DNA of 9,747 nt from Bacteroidota bacterium. Its GTDB lineage: Bacteria; Bacteroidota; Bacteroidia; J057. Below, piece by piece: positions 6,935 to 9,747 of this stretch. The notes under the pieces were generated by a model that saw only the letters and a list, made by a program, of their open reading frames with translations, did no database searches and was not told where the DNA came from. A program made the translations under genes and the position numbers. Where the stretch lies: contig RFHL01001232.1 in NCBI GenBank assembly GCA_003696875.1, forward strand, positions 1 through 9,747, given 5' to 3'. Numbering within the stretch: the stretch's first letter is position 1; the number at the start of each line of letters is the position of its first letter.

Positions 6935-6964
6935 CGTCCCCATCGCCAGGAGGCGATGGGGACG
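6935..6964. terminator. Strong bidirectional terminator hairpin
   Basis: A perfect 13-bp inverted repeat (CGTCCCCATCGCC / GGCGATGGGGACG, arms 6935-6947 and 6952-6964) encloses a 4-nt loop AGGA. On the plus strand it is followed by GATTTTCGTT, and on the minus strand by TTTCCATTT, so both sides have a short T-rich run. It lies between the converging SDR and sugar isomerase-like genes and should terminate both. Confidence 0.85.
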
Positions 6965-6974
6965 GATTTTCGTT

Positions 6975-6995
6975 GCTTAACGCTTAACGCTTAAC
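6975..6995 (-). repeat. Triple heptamer placing stop codons in all three frames
   Basis: Three exact copies of a 7-bp unit (plus GCTTAAC; minus GTTAAGC) lie end to end. On the minus strand the first copy supplies the TAA stop of the sugar isomerase-like gene (6991-6993). Because the unit is 7 bp long, the next two TAA triplets fall in the other two frames, so any frame entering this spot terminates. Confidence 0.8.
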
Positions 6996-7998
6996 CCATC
7001 TCTGCGCCGAGGCGCTCCAGCAGGGCCTTGGTCGCGCGAATGCCAGCATATTCGTCCAACTCGCTGCCTTCATACTCGATGCCGATGTAGCCCGTGTAGC
7101 CGGCGGCCTTCACGATCTCCAGCATGCGGCGGTAGTCCGTCTGGGCCTCATTGCCTTCGGCATCAAAGACATGGCTCTTGGCACTCACGCCCTTGGCAAA
7201 GGGCATCAGCTCCTGCGTGCCCTGGTAGCGGTCGTACTCCTCTTCGCAGACGGTGCGGGCCCAGGCTTCGGCCGTGTTCTCCTCTGGCTGGCTGCGCTTG
7301 ATGCAGAAGTTCCCGAAGTCGGGCAGGGTACCGCAGTTGTCCATGCCGACCTGCTGCATCACGCCGGACAGCCATTGGCCGTTGGAGGAGTAGCCGCCGT
7401 GGTTTTCCACGATCACATTGATGTTGTAGTCCTTGGCAAAGGTGGCCAACTCGGACAGGCTTGCAATCGCCGCCTGCTGCACCTCTTCGGCGGTGCCTTC
7501 GCCGTAGGCATTGACCCGGATGGAGTGACAGCCCAGGAACTGCGCCGCTTCGACCCACTTGTAGTGGTTTTCTACGGCCGTTTTGCGCTCGCCTTCATCC
7601 GTGTTGCCCAGGCCGCCTTCGCCATCTACCATGATGAGGACGTTTTGCACGCCCAGGCCATCGGTCAGGCTTTTCAGCTCGCCCAGGTAGGTCTGGTCCT
7701 TGGCTTTGTCTTTGAAAAACTGGTTGACATACTCCACCGCCGAGATGCCAAACTCGTCCTTGGCCACCCGGGGAAAGTCCAGGTTGGTCATCTTGCCATC
7801 GAAGATGGTCTTGTGCAGGGACCACTCGGCGAGCGAGATGTCAAAAAACATCCCGGAAGGCGAAGCCGCCTGGCTTTGAGCCTGGCTTTCGCCGCTCCCC
7901 TGTTCGCCGGAGGTGCAGCTTTCCAGCAGCCAGGGAGAGAGGATTAATCCGGTGCCAGCCAGGGCACCGCGGCGAAGGAAGGTACGTCGTTTTTGCAT
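6991..7998 (-). CDS. Tat-exported lipoprotein of the sugar phosphate isomerase/epimerase (xylose isomerase-like TIM barrel) family
   Basis: A 335-aa protein. Its N-terminus has a twin-arginine motif (RRTFLRR, 4-10), a hydrophobic stretch (11-25) and a lipobox-like LLESC with the acylation cysteine at C28, then a Ser/Gln/Gly-rich tether (29-49). This predicts a folded, membrane-anchored protein outside the cytoplasm. Residues 50-333 are an AP-endonuclease-2/xylose-isomerase-like TIM barrel. Probable metal-site residues are E198 (VENHGG), D227 (LPDFGN), H276 (KSHVFD) and E308 (GIEYEG). Because a sugar phosphate is unlikely outside the cytoplasm, the real substrate is probably a free or oxidised sugar; related exported TIM barrels are known from 3-keto-glycoside processing in Bacteroidota, but the exact reaction here is not shown. 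The ATG at 7998 directly precedes the signal sequence. It lies downstream of, and on the same strand as, the cytochrome-bearing gene ending at 8230. Confidence 0.88.
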   Translation of the reverse strand: MQKRRTFLRRGALAGTGLILSPWLLESCTSGEQGSGESQAQSQAASPSGMFFDISLAEWSLHKTIFDGKMTNLDFPRVAKDEFGISAVEYVNQFFKDKAKDQTYLGELKSLTDGLGVQNVLIMVDGEGGLGNTDEGERKTAVENHYKWVEAAQFLGCHSIRVNAYGEGTAEEVQQAAIASLSELATFAKDYNINVIVENHGGYSSNGQWLSGVMQQVGMDNCGTLPDFGNFCIKRSQPEENTAEAWARTVCEEEYDRYQGTQELMPFAKGVSAKSHVFDAEGNEAQTDYRRMLEIVKAAGYTGYIGIEYEGSELDEYAGIRATKALLERLGAEMG

Positions 7999-8020
7999 CA
8001 GTAGCGTAGTTAGAATAGAT

Positions 8021-8110
8021 GGTCAAATAGAGAAGTAGTCGAATAGGGAAATGGTCAAGTGGGGCAAAGATGGGATTGGTCAAGTGGGCAAATCGGCAAG
8101 TAGGGTACAT
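8021..8110. repeat. Degenerate 16-bp tandem repeats in the leader of the lipoprotein gene
   Basis: Five units related to GGTCAAGTGGGCAAAT start at 8021, 8037, 8053, 8078 and about 8094. The first three and the last pair follow a 16-bp period; a 9-bp insertion (GATGGGATT) breaks the register after the third. The stretch before 8021 (AGTTAGAATAGAT) may be a sixth, weaker copy. On the minus strand the theme reads as CCACTTGACC. They lie 22-110 bp upstream of the lipoprotein ATG, within its leader or promoter region. No protein product is supported: the frames through it give only low-complexity peptides. Confidence 0.7.
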
Positions 8111-8171
8111 CTCCGGCTTGGAAAGTTGAGGCATAATACAAGCGAAAAAGTCAAAGAAGAGATCGAAGCGC

Positions 8172-8237
8172 GGAAGTGGGACAGGGAAGAAAATGATTTT
8201 CAAACCAACACCGCAACGCGTACCCTTCCCTACTTCC
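8172..8237 (-). terminator. Weak stem-loop at the 3' end of the dehydrogenase-like gene
   Basis: GGAAGT (8172-8177) and GGGAAG (8184-8189) can pair with ACTTCC (8232-8237) and CTTCCC (8225-8230), giving about 12 bp around a 35-nt loop with an uneven internal bulge. One arm overlaps the stop codon at 8230-8232. Inside it lies GAAAAT-G-ATTTTC (8189-8201). This may slow or end transcription, but there is no classic T-tract, so read-through into the lipoprotein gene is possible. Confidence 0.25.
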
Positions 8238-9747
8238 CATCCAAATAAAACCACTCCACGGCAAACAAGCCGCGGGGCGCGTCTCCGTCCCCCGTTTTTT
8301 TCGAAACCAAGTACAAAGTATGAAATCCCGCCTGTTCTTTCAAATCCAGGGTCGCGCTTTGGGGGGCGGGGATCTCCCCGGTCCCGGCTTCGATCCGGTG
8401 GCTGGCGAGCAGCGGCCCATCCGGCGCGTCGAGCCGCACCTCCAGGGTACCGCCGCCCGTGCCGCGGTAGCGGAGGTCGAGGCGCGAGATGCCCGTCAGG
8501 TCCATCTCGCCAAAGCCGGCATGGCCATCGCCCATAAAAACCAAGATGCTCATGCCATTGGTCTCATAGACGGAGGCGTTTTCTGTCTGAGCCATGTCAG
8601 CCTCGTCACCGCGGATGCGCGGCGAGCGCAGGATCACGGATTGGTGAGCATTGAGCGGGCCTACTGGCTCGCCGCCCTGGTCAGTATAGCTCACCCGCAG
8701 GGTGTAGGTCGAGCCTTCGCCCGCCCCGCGATGCTGATCAGTACGGAGCGTCCCGGTAGCCGGCAGGCTGGCCTTGCCGGGCGTGGCCTGGTTGAGGGAC
8801 ATGATGTACATGGCCATCTTGCGGGCATCTGCCGGCTCGATCTGTTGCTGGGCCGGCATAGCCTTGCCCCCCCAGATCCCGATGCCACCATTGATGATTT
8901 TGCCCACGAGGTAGCTCACGGCATCGTCCCGGTTTTCGTATTTCTTGGCCACCTCGGTGTAGGCAGGGCCTACAATATGCTCCTCAAAACCGTGACAGGC
9001 GATACAGCCTGAGGCGGTGATGAGTTCCTGCCCGGCGGCCAGCATGGAGGCATTGGCCACGGCGGCGTGGCCCTGCTCGTCTTCGGTGGGGTCCGAGCTG
9101 GCCTCCAGATAATCAAAGGTGATGCTCACGGCGCTGCTGGCAATGCTGCCTGCCGAGAGGCTGCCGTCCTCGGCGTCGGTCACGTCGATGCGGTAGGGGA
9201 GGGCCATACCCTCCCAGAAGAAGCTCTGGTTGCCGCTCAGTTGCACGTCGATCTGCGGCGGCGCATTGCCCACCCGCAGCTCGCGGGTGCTGCGGCCTTC
9301 GTTGCCTTCCTGGTCGCTCACGACCAGACGGATCTGGTAGATGCCCGGCTCGGCAAAGGTGGCCTCGACGGTTTCACCGCTGCCGGTCTCGCCATTGCCA
9401 AAGTCCCAGCTATAGCTGAGCACATCCTCGGCATCGTAGTCCATGGAGCGGCTGGCCGAGAGGGCCACCGTCATGGGGGCGGCGCCTACCGTGGCGTCCA
9501 TGTCGATGCGGGCGAGTGGCGCCCGGTTGCCGGCCGCATAGTCGATGCGGGTGAGGCGGGCGTCGGGATTGCCCGCAAACCAGCGGGTACCGTATTCCAG
9601 CACATACAGGGCCCCGTCGGGCCCAAAGGCCATATCCACCGGGCTGGAAAGGTTCAGCTTCTCGGGGATAAAAGGGTCGAGCTTCAGCAGATCGCCTTCT
9701 TTGTTCATGGTGGCGATGAAGACCCAGTCGCGCATGAAGTCGTAGAC
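8230..9747 (-). CDS. C-terminal part of a multidomain sugar-dehydrogenase-like protein with PKD, cytochrome c and CBM6-like domains
   Basis: The frame is open past the right edge (four more codons before the Met at 9735), so the start is outside the window; 505 codons are visible. Numbering from that Met, 1-70 match the end of a glucose/sorbosone-dehydrogenase or NHL-type beta-propeller (PVDMAFGPDGALYVLEYGT at 32-50). Residues 72-157 are a PKD domain (YSWDFGNGE at 108-116). Residues 225-316 are a class I cytochrome c with the haem-binding CIACH (244-248) and probable Met ligand M293 in KAMPAQ. Residues 365-500 form a CBM6-like beta-sandwich (LEVRLDAPDGPLL, FHTLYLV, VEWFYLDG). Full-length relatives in Bacteroidota are about 1000 residues or more, exported, often with a ThuA domain in front; those parts are not visible here. 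The architecture implies sugar oxidation outside the cytoplasm with electrons passed to the haem. It is upstream of the lipoprotein TIM-barrel gene on the same strand. Confidence 0.87.
   Translation of the reverse strand, partial: VYDFMRDWVFIATMNKEGDLLKLDPFIPEKLNLSSPVDMAFGPDGALYVLEYGTRWFAGNPDARLTRIDYAAGNRAPLARIDMDATVGAAPMTVALSASRSMDYDAEDVLSYSWDFGNGETGSGETVEATFAEPGIYQIRLVVSDQEGNEGRSTRELRVGNAPPQIDVQLSGNQSFFWEGMALPYRIDVTDAEDGSLSAGSIASSAVSITFDYLEASSDPTEDEQGHAAVANASMLAAGQELITASGCIACHGFEEHIVGPAYTEVAKKYENRDDAVSYLVGKIINGGIGIWGGKAMPAQQQIEPADARKMAMYIMSLNQATPGKASLPATGTLRTDQHRGAGEGSTYTLRVSYTDQGGEPVGPLNAHQSVILRSPRIRGDEADMAQTENASVYETNGMSILVFMGDGHAGFGEMDLTGISRLDLRYRGTGGGTLEVRLDAPDGPLLASHRIEAGTGEIPAPQSATLDLKEQAGFHTLYLVSKKTGDGDAPRGLFAVEWFYLDGK

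Noticed and set aside
8005..8110. The 16-bp repeats as a CRISPR array
   Set aside because: Units are too short, degenerate and directly adjacent, with no spacers and no cas genes in the window.
8051..8248. A 65-codon plus-strand frame in the same gap
   Set aside because: It is mostly repeat sequence with a Lys/Arg-rich product, no ribosome binding site and no known family; a small protein cannot be fully excluded.
7841..8254. A 137-codon minus-strand frame across the gap between the two sugar genes
   Set aside because: It overlaps the starts and ends of both confident genes and runs through the 16-bp repeats; the translation has no domain character.

Overview
The window is a GC-rich chromosomal stretch with mostly short intergenic gaps. 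The protein families point to Bacteroidota: a CheB-CheR-PAS fusion, a LacI-type sugar regulator, a Tat-type lipoprotein of the sugar isomerase TIM-barrel family, and a giant PKD/cytochrome c/carbohydrate-binding protein. Start codons lack strong Shine-Dalgarno sequences and leaders are A/T-rich, which also fits. A Saprospiraceae/Lewinella-like or Rhodothermia-like organism is my guess from gene style only; no rRNA or marker gene is present to confirm it. I see no tRNA, rRNA, CRISPR array, transposase, phage gene or plasmid function.

Layout, left to right. (1) 2-277 (+) is the last 91 codons of a protein ending in a chitobiase-C/FN3-associated type domain, probably a sulfatase. (2) A perfect 11-bp hairpin (338-364) separates it from a convergent 1096-aa CheB-CheR-PAS fusion (3686 to 396, minus) with a striking six-heptad coiled coil and no histidine kinase. 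(3) A 269-bp divergent gap with nested inverted repeats leads to a LacI-family regulator (3956-4978, +). Its 3' end overlaps a convergent GNAT acetyltransferase (5491 to 4949, minus) by 30 bp. (4) The acetyltransferase lies 16 bp behind an L-rhamnose mutarotase family gene (5858 to 5508, minus). (5) A 209-bp divergent promoter region with small palindromes separates the mutarotase from an SDR dehydrogenase (6068-6844, +), which ends in a strong 13-bp terminator hairpin. (6) On the minus strand lie a Tat/lipoprotein sugar isomerase-like TIM barrel (7998 to 6991) and, 231 bp upstream of it, the C-terminal half of a multidomain sugar-dehydrogenase-like protein with PKD, cytochrome c and CBM6-like domains (9747 to 8230, cut by the window edge). 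The 231-bp gap holds degenerate 16-bp tandem repeats.

How the genes may work together. The theme is carbohydrate use. Mutarotase, SDR dehydrogenase and LacI regulator fit a 6-deoxyhexose (L-fucose or L-rhamnose) oxidation locus. The exported lipoprotein TIM barrel and the cytochrome-bearing dehydrogenase-like protein suggest sugar oxidation and rearrangement outside the cytoplasm. The sulfatase-like tail fits use of sulfated polysaccharides. These links are inferences from families and neighbourhood. I found no clearly new defence or mobile system; the most interesting points are the extracytoplasmic sugar pair at 6991-9747 and the tandem repeats between its genes.
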